Part shown: positions 1 to 5,246 of the stretch, one piece after another | How positions within the stretch are numbered: position 1 is the stretch's first letter | How the letters are laid out: every line of letters starts with the position of its first letter | NCBI GenBank assembly: GCA_024762375.1 | Contig: JANTHQ010000082.1 | Span: 1 to 7,339, forward strand | Length of the DNA stretch: 7,339 bases | Direction of reading: 5' to 3' | Source of the DNA: Anaerolineaceae bacterium | Lineage (GTDB): Bacteria; Chloroflexota; Anaerolineae; 4572-78 | The notes under the pieces: model-generated | The model's database searches: none | What the model saw: only the letters and a program-made list of their open reading frames with translations | What the model was told of the DNA's origin: nothing | Program-made: the position numbers and the translations under genes

Positions 1-76
1 AATCGGTTTTGGGCATCGTGTTTTTCCATACATCGGCGTTTTCTCCATGCTACCCTATTTTTGCCGTGTTTACAAG

Positions 77-105
77 TGGACACCCCATTGAATGTGTGAT
101 AGAAT
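77..105 (+). promoter_or_regulatory. sigma70-type promoter for the EamA permease
   Basis: The -35 box TGGACA (77-82) matches TTGACA at five of six positions. A 17-nt spacer follows, then the -10 box TAGAAT (100-105), preceded by TGA (97-99), which makes an extended -10. Transcription would start near 112, giving a leader of about 24 nt. A GAGGG ribosome site at 127-131 precedes the ATG at 136. I see nothing else to annotate in bases 1-76. The boxes are read directly from the sequence; promoter activity is inferred. Confidence 0.65.
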
Positions 106-135
106 GCGCGCTATCCAACATTCATCGAGGGCACT

Positions 136-1023
136 ATGGGCGAACTGGCAGCGCTGGCAACATCATTAATGTGGACATTCACCGCCGTGTTTTTCACCAT
201 TGGCGGGCGAGAAGTGGGATCGGTCATTGTCAACCGCAGCCGGTTGCTGCTGGCGGTCATCTTTTTGTCCATCACCCACTATTTCATGTTGGGAAGTTTT
301 TTCCCCGTTGGGGTTGAATCGGAACGCTATCTCTGGCTTGGTATTTCAGGCATCATCGGGCTGGTCATCGGCGACGCATTTTTATTTCAAGCGTATGTGA
401 TGATTGGGCCGCGCATTTCAATGCTGATGATGGCGCTCGTGCCGGTTATTTCCACATTTTTGGCGTGGATTTTTCTCGGCGAAACGCTCGGTGCGCTGCA
501 ATTGCTGGCGATTGCTGTTACCGTGAGCGGCGTGGCGTGGGTGGTGCTGGAATCGCCGAAAGCGGGCGTGTGGCAAAACTCGCGGAATCGCACGCTGGGG
601 ATTTTGGCGGGGCTGGGGGGTGCATTCGGGCAATCCATCGGGCTGATTGCCGCCAAATATGGTTTGGCGGGCGATTTTCCGGTGCTGTCGGGCGTGCTCA
701 TCCGGATGGCAGCCGCGGTGATTGTGATTTGGACATTTACCGCATTGCGCGGAAAATTGCGCAACACGCTGGTTGTGTTCCAAAAGCGAAAAGCGCTGTT
801 TGCCATTGCGGGCGGCTCGGTGGTCGGGCCGTTCATCGGCGTGTGGCTGTCGCTGGTGGCGGTACATCTCGCGCCGGTGGGCATCGCCAGCACACTGATG
901 GCGCTTTCGCCGGTGCTGATTCTGCCCATCGCCCACTTTTTTATGCACGATAGAGTCGGTTTTCGCGCGGTGTTCGGCACGGTAATTGCGCTCGGCGGTG
1001 TGGCGATGATTTTTATGGTGTAA
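136..1023 (+). CDS. EamA/DMT-family transporter
   Basis: This is an integral inner-membrane permease of 295 residues, the usual length for the drug/metabolite transporter superfamily. It shows two homologous EamA halves, roughly residues 2-138 and 152-294, each with about five hydrophobic helices. Approximate spans are 3-21, 35-52, 66-86, 92-113, 119-137, 153-172, 183-203, 221-244, 250-269 and 276-294. The first half ends its fourth helix with the family-typical FLGE (Glu116) after a proline-containing helix (P103). The ATG at 136 is supported by GAGGG four bases upstream and a good promoter. Members export amino acids, nucleotides or other small metabolites, but the substrate cannot be read from sequence. 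The last codons run into a heptad repeat region, with no clear terminator. The family assignment is secure; the substrate is unknown. Confidence 0.93.
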   Translation: MGELAALATSLMWTFTAVFFTIGGREVGSVIVNRSRLLLAVIFLSITHYFMLGSFFPVGVESERYLWLGISGIIGLVIGDAFLFQAYVMIGPRISMLMMALVPVISTFLAWIFLGETLGALQLLAIAVTVSGVAWVVLESPKAGVWQNSRNRTLGILAGLGGAFGQSIGLIAAKYGLAGDFPVLSGVLIRMAAAVIVIWTFTALRGKLRNTLVVFQKRKALFAIAGGSVVGPFIGVWLSLVAVHLAPVGIASTLMALSPVLILPIAHFFMHDRVGFRAVFGTVIALGGVAMIFMV

Positions 1024-1027
1024 AAAA

Positions 1028-1097
1028 GCTGATAGCCAACAGCTTTCAGCCGGTGGCTAAAAAACTTTGAACCTGAAACCTGAAACCCTGAACCGAA
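1028..1097. repeat. degenerate heptamer tandem repeat
   Basis: From 1028 the sequence can be cut into ten consecutive 7-nt units without a break. The first five begin with GC (GCTGATA, GCCAACA, GCTTTCA, and so on). The last five begin with AA, with AACCTGA occurring twice in a row (1070-1076 and 1077-1083). Part of the array also forms an imperfect hairpin, with arms 1028-1036 and 1042-1050 and one T-T mismatch. The array overlaps the proposed start of the next gene. It resembles the short tandemly repeated repetitive (STRR) sequences described in cyanobacteria; that comparison is by general resemblance only. Confidence 0.7.
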
Positions 1098-1825
1098 TCG
1101 AACGCAACGCGGGAAAATTGTTGCGCAACGGTGACACCCTGCGATTCGCACTGCACGGCGCGACCGCCGGACAATACAGCAACGCCCAAATTGACGACTA
1201 CCAACACCTGCCCCGCCGAAAATTTTTGCACCGCCCGCCGCTGTCGCTGACGGTGCGGGCGCGGTTTTCGCACCCGGCGGAAGAATTGCGCGGCACGGCA
1301 GGTTTCGGGTTTTGGAATGACCCGTTTTTGATGACTGGTGCGCGTATGCCTGCCCTGCCGCGTGCTGTCTGGTTCTTTTTCGGTTCCCCGCCATCGAATA
1401 TGCCGTTGGCGGCGGGCGTGCCCGGTTTCGGCTGGAAGGCCGCCACCATTGACGCGCTGCGCCCGCAATTTGCCGCCCTGCTCCCGCTTGCGCCGGTGGC
1501 CGTGCCACTGATGAATATTCCCGCTCTGCGGTGGCGGCTGTGGCGGGCCGGTCAACGGGCGGCGCACATCTGCGAGCGCGAAATTTCCACCCCGATGACC
1601 GACTGGCACACCTACACCATCCACTGGCAAAAAAACGGGGTTCGGTTTATGATAGACGGGCAATCGTTTTTGGACTGTGACTGCACCATCTCCGGCCCGC
1701 TGGGGTTTGTAATGTGGCTCGATAATCAATTTATGGTTGCCGCGCCGTGGGGACGCTTCCGCTGGGGAACGCTCAACACGGCGGAACAGTGGATGGAGAT
1801 TCAGCAATTAAAAATTAAAAGATGA
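1067..1825 (+). CDS. uncharacterised concanavalin-A-like (GH16-like fold) protein
   Basis: The reading frame gives up to 252 residues with no signal peptide or membrane segment. Two stretches resemble the jelly-roll fold of ConA-like lectins and family 16 glycosidases: GFGFWNDPF around residues 79-87, and DWHTYTIHW plus FMIDGQSF around 179-201. The second matches the strand pair in GH16 proteins where a conserved Trp-His-x-Tyr precedes a V/I-D-G turn. A third conserved-looking block is LGFVMWLDNQ at 212-221. The GH16 catalytic signature ExDxxE is not present, so I would not call it a hydrolase; a carbohydrate-binding or structural role is inference. The start is uncertain. The TTG at 1067 lies inside a heptad repeat, has no ribosome site, and is preceded by an in-frame stop at 1058. 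The TTG codons at 1118 or 1121 are alternatives, just before the first domain-like residues. The last codons (AATTAAA twice) are also repeat-like. Confidence 0.7.
   Translation: MNLKPETLNRIERNAGKLLRNGDTLRFALHGATAGQYSNAQIDDYQHLPRRKFLHRPPLSLTVRARFSHPAEELRGTAGFGFWNDPFLMTGARMPALPRAVWFFFGSPPSNMPLAAGVPGFGWKAATIDALRPQFAALLPLAPVAVPLMNIPALRWRLWRAGQRAAHICEREISTPMTDWHTYTIHWQKNGVRFMIDGQSFLDCDCTISGPLGFVMWLDNQFMVAAPWGRFRWGTLNTAEQWMEIQQLKIKR
1806..1819. repeat. two AATTAAA heptamers at the end of the ConA-like gene
   Basis: AATTAAA occurs twice in direct succession (1806-1812 and 1813-1819). It encodes part of the last residues before the TGA at 1823. The 7-nt period matches the other arrays in this window, but with only two units in an A/T-rich tail this may be chance. 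Confidence 0.4.
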
Positions 1826-1828
1826 AAC

Positions 1829-1902
1829 CCCCTCCCTGACCCTCCCCCTCAAAGGGGGAGGGAATTTCCCCCCTCCCTTTTAGGGAGGGGCAGGGGGAGG
1901 GT
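1829..1902. repeat. C/G-rich double-hairpin intergenic element
   Basis: This palindromic block lies between the ConA-like gene and thrC. The first hairpin has perfect 10-bp arms CCCTCCCCCT (1840-1849) and AGGGGGAGGG (1853-1862) around a CAA loop. The second has perfect 9-bp arms CCCCTCCCT (1870-1878) and AGGGAGGGG (1882-1890) around TTT. Extra copies of the arm modules flank these: CCCCTCCCT at 1829-1837 and AGGGGGAGGG at 1892-1901. The module order is therefore X Y Y' X X' Y', and several alternative pairings are possible. No T-run follows, so it is not a classical intrinsic terminator. It is more like a REP or MITE-type dispersed palindrome that may still slow RNA polymerase. It ends about 24 nt before the thrC ATG. 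Confidence 0.8.
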
Positions 1903-1926
1903 AAACTACCAACTTGGAACAGTATC

Positions 1927-3216
1927 ATGACCATCACCCTGAAATGTCTCACCTGCCAAACCGAATATCCCGCCGATGACGTGCGCTATCGCTGCGATTG
2001 CGGCGGGTTGTTGGATGTACACCACGATTTGGACGCACTCCGCCCGCTGGTTTCGCGCGGGCTGTTTGATGGGCGGCTCGGCGGCGCGCCCGGCCCGCAC
2101 GATGTGCCGACCACCACCAGCGGTGTGTGGCGCTACCGCGAGCTGGTTCTGCCCGTCAATGCCGGCGACATCGTCAGCCGCCGCGAAGGGAACACCGCGC
2201 TTTACCGCCACCCGCGCCTTTCGGAATATACCGGCGTGACCGAATTTTTCGCCAAACACGAAGGCGAAAATCCCACCGGTTCATTCAAAGACCGGGGGAT
2301 GACTGTCGGCACAACACAGGCGAAATTGATGGGCGCTCGGGCAGTGGCGTGCGCCTCCACCGGCAACACCTCCGCGTCGCTGGCGGCATACGCGGCGATG
2401 GCGGGTATGCCCGCGCTGGTTTTCATTCCGGCGGGGAAAATTGCGGCGGGCAAACTGTCGCAGGCGCTGGCATACGGCGCGAAAACCCTGCAAATTGACG
2501 GCGATTTCGATGACGCGATGACGCTGGTCGAAAAGGTATGCAACGAATTGGGCGTCTATCTGCTCAATTCGCTCAACCCGTTCCGGCTGGAAGGGCAGAA
2601 AGCGATCGTGTTTGAAATTTTGCAGGGTTTCCAGTGGAATCCGCCCGATTGGATTGTGCTGCCCGCCGGGAACTTGGGCAACACCTCCGCTTTCGGCAAA
2701 GCGCTGTTCGAGGCGAAAGAACTCGGCCTCATCCGCAAACTGCCGCGCATCGCGTCCATTCAGGCGGCGGGGGCGAGCCCGTTCTATCGTAGCTACAAAA
2801 CCGATTTCCGCGAGCATATCACCGTGAAAGCCGAAACGATTGCCACCGCAATTCGCATCGGCAATCCGGTGAGTTACGAGCGTGCCATCCGTGCGCTGGA
2901 ATGGACGGACGGGCTGGTCGAATCGGTGACGGATGATGAGATTATGGACGCGAAAGCAATGGTGGACGGCGCGGGCATCGGCTGCGAACCGGCTTCGGCG
3001 GCATCGGTGGCTGGCACGCGAAAACTGGTGCGCGCGGGCGTCATTCATCCCGATGAAACGGTGGTCAGCATTTTGACGGGCAATTTGCTGAAAGACCCCG
3101 GCGCGACGGTGGCATATCACACCGGAGAATGGGAAAACGCCCGGCTGGCGAATGCGCCGGTCAAAGTCGCGGCGGATGTCGATTCGGTGCGGCGGGTGAT
3201 TGAGACATTGATTTGA
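1927..3216 (+). CDS. thrC: threonine synthase
   Basis: This PLP-dependent cytosolic enzyme converts O-phospho-L-homoserine to L-threonine and phosphate, the last step of threonine synthesis. It has 429 residues. The N-terminus carries a small Cys cluster, C7-x2-C10 and C23-x-C25, as in the zinc-ribbon-like start of many fold-II threonine synthases. The PLP-binding Lys is K121 in NPTGSFKDRGM. The substrate loop is STGNTSAS (144-151), the phosphate-cup glycine loop is PAGNLGN (246-252), and the C-terminal TGNLLKDP motif is present, so the active site looks complete. The ATG at 1927 has only a weak ribosome site (GGA at 1916-1918), and no better start lies upstream. No hom, thrB or lysC neighbour is seen, so thrC stands apart from the rest of its pathway here. 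Its stop codon lies at the edge of a heptad array. Confidence 0.95.
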   Translation: MTITLKCLTCQTEYPADDVRYRCDCGGLLDVHHDLDALRPLVSRGLFDGRLGGAPGPHDVPTTTSGVWRYRELVLPVNAGDIVSRREGNTALYRHPRLSEYTGVTEFFAKHEGENPTGSFKDRGMTVGTTQAKLMGARAVACASTGNTSASLAAYAAMAGMPALVFIPAGKIAAGKLSQALAYGAKTLQIDGDFDDAMTLVEKVCNELGVYLLNSLNPFRLEGQKAIVFEILQGFQWNPPDWIVLPAGNLGNTSAFGKALFEAKELGLIRKLPRIASIQAAGASPFYRSYKTDFREHITVKAETIATAIRIGNPVSYERAIRALEWTDGLVESVTDDEIMDAKAMVDGAGIGCEPASAASVAGTRKLVRAGVIHPDETVVSILTGNLLKDPGATVAYHTGEWENARLANAPVKVAADVDSVRRVIETLI

Positions 3217-3295
3217 TTGGAGATTGGTTATTGGAGATTGGCTGATGGCTGACCGCTGAAAGCTTTGTGCAACTCTGCAACTTTGCAACCCTGAA
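3216..3295. repeat. seven-unit heptamer array followed by 8-nt repeats
   Basis: Seven consecutive heptamers run from 3216 to 3264. The first four begin with ATTGG, and ATTGGAG occurs twice (3216-3222 and 3230-3236). The fourth to seventh all end in CT and the fifth to seventh begin with GA, so the sequence drifts while the 7-nt phase is kept. The period then changes to eight: ACTCTGCA (3272-3279), ACTTTGCA (3280-3287) and ACCCTGAA (3288-3295). The final A of the thrC stop codon (3216) is the first base of the array. The array nearly fills the gap up to the AAAGGAA ribosome site of the next gene. I see no promoter or terminator in it. Confidence 0.75.
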
Positions 3296-3306
3296 AGGAA
3301 ATTGTC

Positions 3307-3882
3307 ATGAACCGAGACGAAGCTTGGAATATCGTGTGCGAATTTACCGAAAGCGAATCGCTGCGGCGGCATATGCTGGCGGTTGAAGCGGCAATGCGGG
3401 CGTATGCGCGCTATTTTGGGGAAGATGAAGAACTGTGGGGCGTGGTCGGGTTGTTGCACGATTTCGATTATGAGCAAAACCCGGAGGTTGGCGAAAATGG
3501 TCACCCGAACACCGGCGCGCCGATTTTGCGGGCGCGCGGGGTGGATGAAACTATCATCCGCGCGATTCTGTCGCACGCCACCGAAGTGACGGGCGTGACG
3601 CGGGACAGTTTGCTGGAAAAAACCCTCTTCGCCGTGGATGAACTGACCGGGTTGATTCAGGCGGTGGCGTATGTGCGCCCGTCGAAAGACATTCGGGATG
3701 TGAAAGTAAAATCGGTGAAAAAGAAGTGGAAGGCGAAACAATTTGCTGCCGGAGTCAACCGCGATGACATCGAGCAGGGCGCGGCGGATTTGGGCGTGGA
3801 TTTGTGGGAGCATGTCGGGCGGGTACTGGCGGCAATGCAGGGTATCGCGGCGGAACTCGGCGTGGATGGCTCGGCGGGGTAG
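3307..3882 (+). CDS. HD-domain metal-dependent phosphohydrolase-like protein
   Basis: This 191-residue soluble protein is of the HD superfamily. The metal ligands of a complete HD site are visible: H22 in LRRHMLA, the H51-D52 doublet in LLHDFDYE, and D111 in FAVDELTGLI. Additional histidines H66 (NGHPNTG) and H90 (ILSHA) are of the kind that bind a second metal. HD proteins hydrolyse phosphate esters, often of nucleotides or signalling nucleotides. The specific substrate is not evident, and nothing in the neighbourhood points to one. The C-terminal third (about 120-190) is helical and Lys-rich around 131-144. The ATG at 3307 has a good ribosome site, AAAGGAA at 3294-3300. No terminator follows; the rpsF promoter begins within 20 nt of the stop. 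Confidence 0.88.
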   Translation: MNRDEAWNIVCEFTESESLRRHMLAVEAAMRAYARYFGEDEELWGVVGLLHDFDYEQNPEVGENGHPNTGAPILRARGVDETIIRAILSHATEVTGVTRDSLLEKTLFAVDELTGLIQAVAYVRPSKDIRDVKVKSVKKKWKAKQFAAGVNRDDIEQGAADLGVDLWEHVGRVLAAMQGIAAELGVDGSAG

Positions 3883-3898
3883 TTTTCTTTCGCCGGTT

Positions 3899-3927
3899 TT
3901 GCGATTATGTCGCGCCTGTGTTATATT
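3899..3927 (+). promoter_or_regulatory. promoter of the rpsF-ssb-rpsR operon
   Basis: The -10 box TATATT (3922-3927) is preceded by TGT (3919-3921), forming an extended -10. TTGCGA at 3899-3904, 17 nt upstream, serves as a four-of-six -35 box. The start would be near 3934, leaving an untranslated leader of about 85 nt before rpsF. An own promoter fits with the position just after an unrelated gene. Confidence 0.55.
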
Positions 3928-3968
3928 AGCGGACGTTGCGTTTTCACATTGTGGAAGCCAACTTTTCT

Positions 3969-3989
3969 GCGTTTACCGAGCGTAAACGC
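3969..3989 (+). promoter_or_regulatory. rpsF leader hairpin, candidate S6:S18 autoregulatory site
   Basis: A perfect 8-bp stem, GCGTTTAC (3969-3976) with GTAAACGC (3982-3989), encloses the 5-nt loop CGAGC. The closing C and the loop give the triplet CCG. In several bacteria the rpsF leader contains a stem with a conserved CCG that the S6:S18 complex binds to repress its own mRNA. The position, 12 nt before the Shine-Dalgarno of rpsF, fits such a role. The hairpin itself is seen; its function is inference. Confidence 0.45.
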
Positions 3990-4002
3990 CATAGACCATA
4001 GG

Positions 4003-4010
4003 AAAGGAGG
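4003..4010 (+). promoter_or_regulatory. consensus ribosome binding site of rpsF
   Basis: AAAGGAGG with a following T is a near-perfect complement to the 3' end of 16S rRNA. It sits 8 nt before the ATG at 4019. It is the strongest ribosome site in the window and fixes the rpsF start. Confidence 0.9.
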
Positions 4011-4018
4011 TTCGGAAA

Positions 4019-4417
4019 ATGCGTACTTACGAAATGATGGTGATTTTTCATCCCACGCTGGATGAAAAAGCTGTTGCCGCAGAAGCCGAAAAAACATCGG
4101 AACTCATCAAAGCAAATGGTGGCGATGTGGCTAAAGTGACCATCTGGGGGCGGCGCAAGCTTGCCTACGCTATCGATGACCAGTTAGAAGGGTCGTATGT
4201 GCTCTTCAATTTTGGCATGGAACCATCGGCGTTGGGCACGTTTGAATTCAACTTGAAGTTGGATGAAAACATCTTGCGATTTATGACACTGAAAGCTGAA
4301 AGCGTCGCCGAGGCAGAAGCAGAAGTACCGGAAGAAGTTATGGTTGAAGAAGCCGAAACGCCGGTTGCTGCTGAAGAAGTCGCCCCGGAAGCCGTTACTG
4401 AAACAGAAGACGAATAG
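4019..4417 (+). CDS. rpsF: 30S ribosomal protein S6
   Basis: S6 binds the platform of the 30S subunit as a heterodimer with S18. Residues 1-93 match the S6 core: MRTYEMMVIFHP at the start, WGRRKLAYAI at 43-52, and EGSYVLFNF at 57-65, ending in ILRFMTLK at 85-92. At 132 residues it is longer than the usual 95-100. The extra 39-residue tail (94-132) is rich in Glu, Ala and Val, with 16 acidic and no basic residues, so it is probably disordered and acidic. Acidic S6 tails are known in other bacteria; E. coli adds glutamates to S6. It is the first gene of the cluster with ssb and rpsR. Regulation by the upstream CCG-loop hairpin is plausible. Confidence 0.97.
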   Translation: MRTYEMMVIFHPTLDEKAVAAEAEKTSELIKANGGDVAKVTIWGRRKLAYAIDDQLEGSYVLFNFGMEPSALGTFEFNLKLDENILRFMTLKAESVAEAEAEVPEEVMVEEAETPVAAEEVAPEAVTETEDE

Positions 4418-4469
4418 TTTTTTTGGAATCGAGAAATAGAGAACGCACACAAAGGTTGAATAGAAACTT

Positions 4470-4880
4470 ATGAGTCGCGGGCTAAACAAAGTAATGATAA
4501 TTGGAAATGTAGGCCGTGAGCCGGAGCTCCGGTTTACATCCGCAGGGAAACCCGTCACATCCTTCAGCGTGGCCGTTAGCCGCCGTTGGACAGATTCCAA
4601 AGGCCAGCGCCGCGAAGAAACAGAATGGTTTAATGTGGTGGCATGGGGAAATTTGGCAGAAATTTGTGCCGATTTTCTTTACAAAGGTTGTCAGGTTTAT
4701 GTTGAGGGCCGCTTGCAAACCCGCCATTGGGATACCGAGGCAGGCCAGCGGCAATATCGCACCGATGTGGTTGCCAACGAAGTGACAATTTTAGACCGTA
4801 ACCCGAACCATCACAACACTAATGGCTCGGACGAGGAATCGCTGACGGAACCCTTGTTATCAGTGGAAGAATACAGCTAG
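4470..4880 (+). CDS. ssb: single-stranded DNA-binding protein
   Basis: SSB coats single-stranded DNA in replication, recombination and repair. The 136-residue protein has a typical N-terminal OB fold (about 1-110). Visible blocks are LNKVMIIGNVGREPELRFT at 5-23, FSVAVSRRW at 32-40, ETEWFNVVAWGNLAE at 50-64, and VYVEGRLQTRHW at 76-87. Aromatic residues W40, W54, W60 and W87 lie where base-stacking residues occur in the family. The tail (111-136) is short and ends in SVEEYS. It lacks the acidic DDDIPF-type tip by which most bacterial SSBs recruit partner proteins, although it is acidic. Start ATG 4470 is 52 nt after rpsF. The ribosome site is poor: AAAGG at 4451-4455 lies 14 nt upstream, suggesting translation partly coupled to rpsF or simply low initiation. 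Position between rpsF and rpsR is the classic arrangement. Confidence 0.95.
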   Translation: MSRGLNKVMIIGNVGREPELRFTSAGKPVTSFSVAVSRRWTDSKGQRREETEWFNVVAWGNLAEICADFLYKGCQVYVEGRLQTRHWDTEAGQRQYRTDVVANEVTILDRNPNHHNTNGSDEESLTEPLLSVEEYS

Positions 4881-4894
4881 CAAAAGAGGTAAAA

Positions 4895-5167
4895 ATGGCT
4901 GAACAACGAAGAAATAACCGCCGTTACGTGCGGCGACGAAAAGTATGTTCTTTTTGTGTTGACCACGTAAAATACATCGACTGGAAAGATGTCGATACCC
5001 TGAAGCGATACATTATGCCCAACGGGTCTATCCGTGGCCGACACAAAACCGGAACCTGTGCCAAGCATCAACGCCAATTGGCCACAGCCATCAAACGAGC
5101 ACGTTTTATGGCATTGTTGCCCTACACAACTGCACACGTCCGAATTTCCGGCTTTAACCGGCGGTAA
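4895..5167 (+). CDS. rpsR: 30S ribosomal protein S18
   Basis: S18 pairs with S6 on the 30S platform near the mRNA exit. The 90-residue protein shows a very basic N-terminus followed by the S18 signature: YIDWKDVDTLKRYI at 27-40, the GSIRGRHKTG loop at 44-53, then KHQRQLATAIKRARFMALLPY at 57-77. C18-x2-C21 and C55-x2-H58 form a plausible zinc site, as in the zinc-binding form of S18; that metal binding is inferred. The ATG at 4895 is 14 nt after the ssb stop, with AGAGGT at 4885-4890. In many bacteria rplI (L9) follows; here a terminator-like hairpin follows instead, so rpsR ends the cluster. Confidence 0.97.
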   Translation: MAEQRRNNRRYVRRRKVCSFCVDHVKYIDWKDVDTLKRYIMPNGSIRGRHKTGTCAKHQRQLATAIKRARFMALLPYTTAHVRISGFNRR

Positions 5168-5191
5168 GTCATCTCCGTCATTACAATTGAT

Positions 5192-5236
5192 AAAGAAATA
5201 ACGCGGGTGGCCCTGACGGTTGCCCGCGTCTTCTTT
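5192..5236 (+). terminator. hairpin terminator or attenuator after rpsR
   Basis: The arms ACGCGGGTGGCC (5201-5212) and GGTTGCCCGCGT (5218-5229) form a 12-bp stem with three G-T wobbles around CTGAC. AAAGAA (5192-5197) upstream can pair with TTCTTT (5231-5236) downstream, giving the A-tract/U-tract layout of an intrinsic, potentially bidirectional terminator. The U-tract is interrupted by C, so termination may be partial. The ribosome site of the next gene (GGAG 5237-5240) directly abuts it. Confidence 0.7.
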
Positions 5237-5246
5237 GGAGAACAAT

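Noticed and set aside
387..1508. Minus-strand open frame opposite the permease and ConA-like gene
   Set aside because: It spans two plus-strand genes and has low-complexity Pro/Arg/Ala composition without recognisable domains. It is a shadow of codon bias.
1067..1825. Annotating the ConA-like protein as an active family 16 glycosidase
   Set aside because: The catalytic ExDxxE signature is not visible and there is no export signal, so only the fold resemblance can be supported.
3216..3295. Short CRISPR array between thrC and the HD gene
   Set aside because: The units are 7-8 nt with no unique spacers and no cas genes nearby; it is a tandem repeat.
2281..3813. Long minus-strand open frame (about 510 codons) opposite thrC and the HD gene
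   Set aside because: It is antisense to two well-recognised genes, crosses their junction and the repeat array, and encodes a His/Arg/Gln-rich sequence typical of the reverse strand of GC-rich coding DNA.
4418..4424. Run of seven T residues after the rpsF stop as a terminator
   Set aside because: No GC-rich stem precedes it, and ssb and rpsR continue the operon.
5220..5246. Nine-residue upstream extension of the isomerase from TTG 5220
   Set aside because: The TTG lies in the 3' arm of the terminator hairpin and has no ribosome site, whereas ATG 5247 has GGAG at proper distance.
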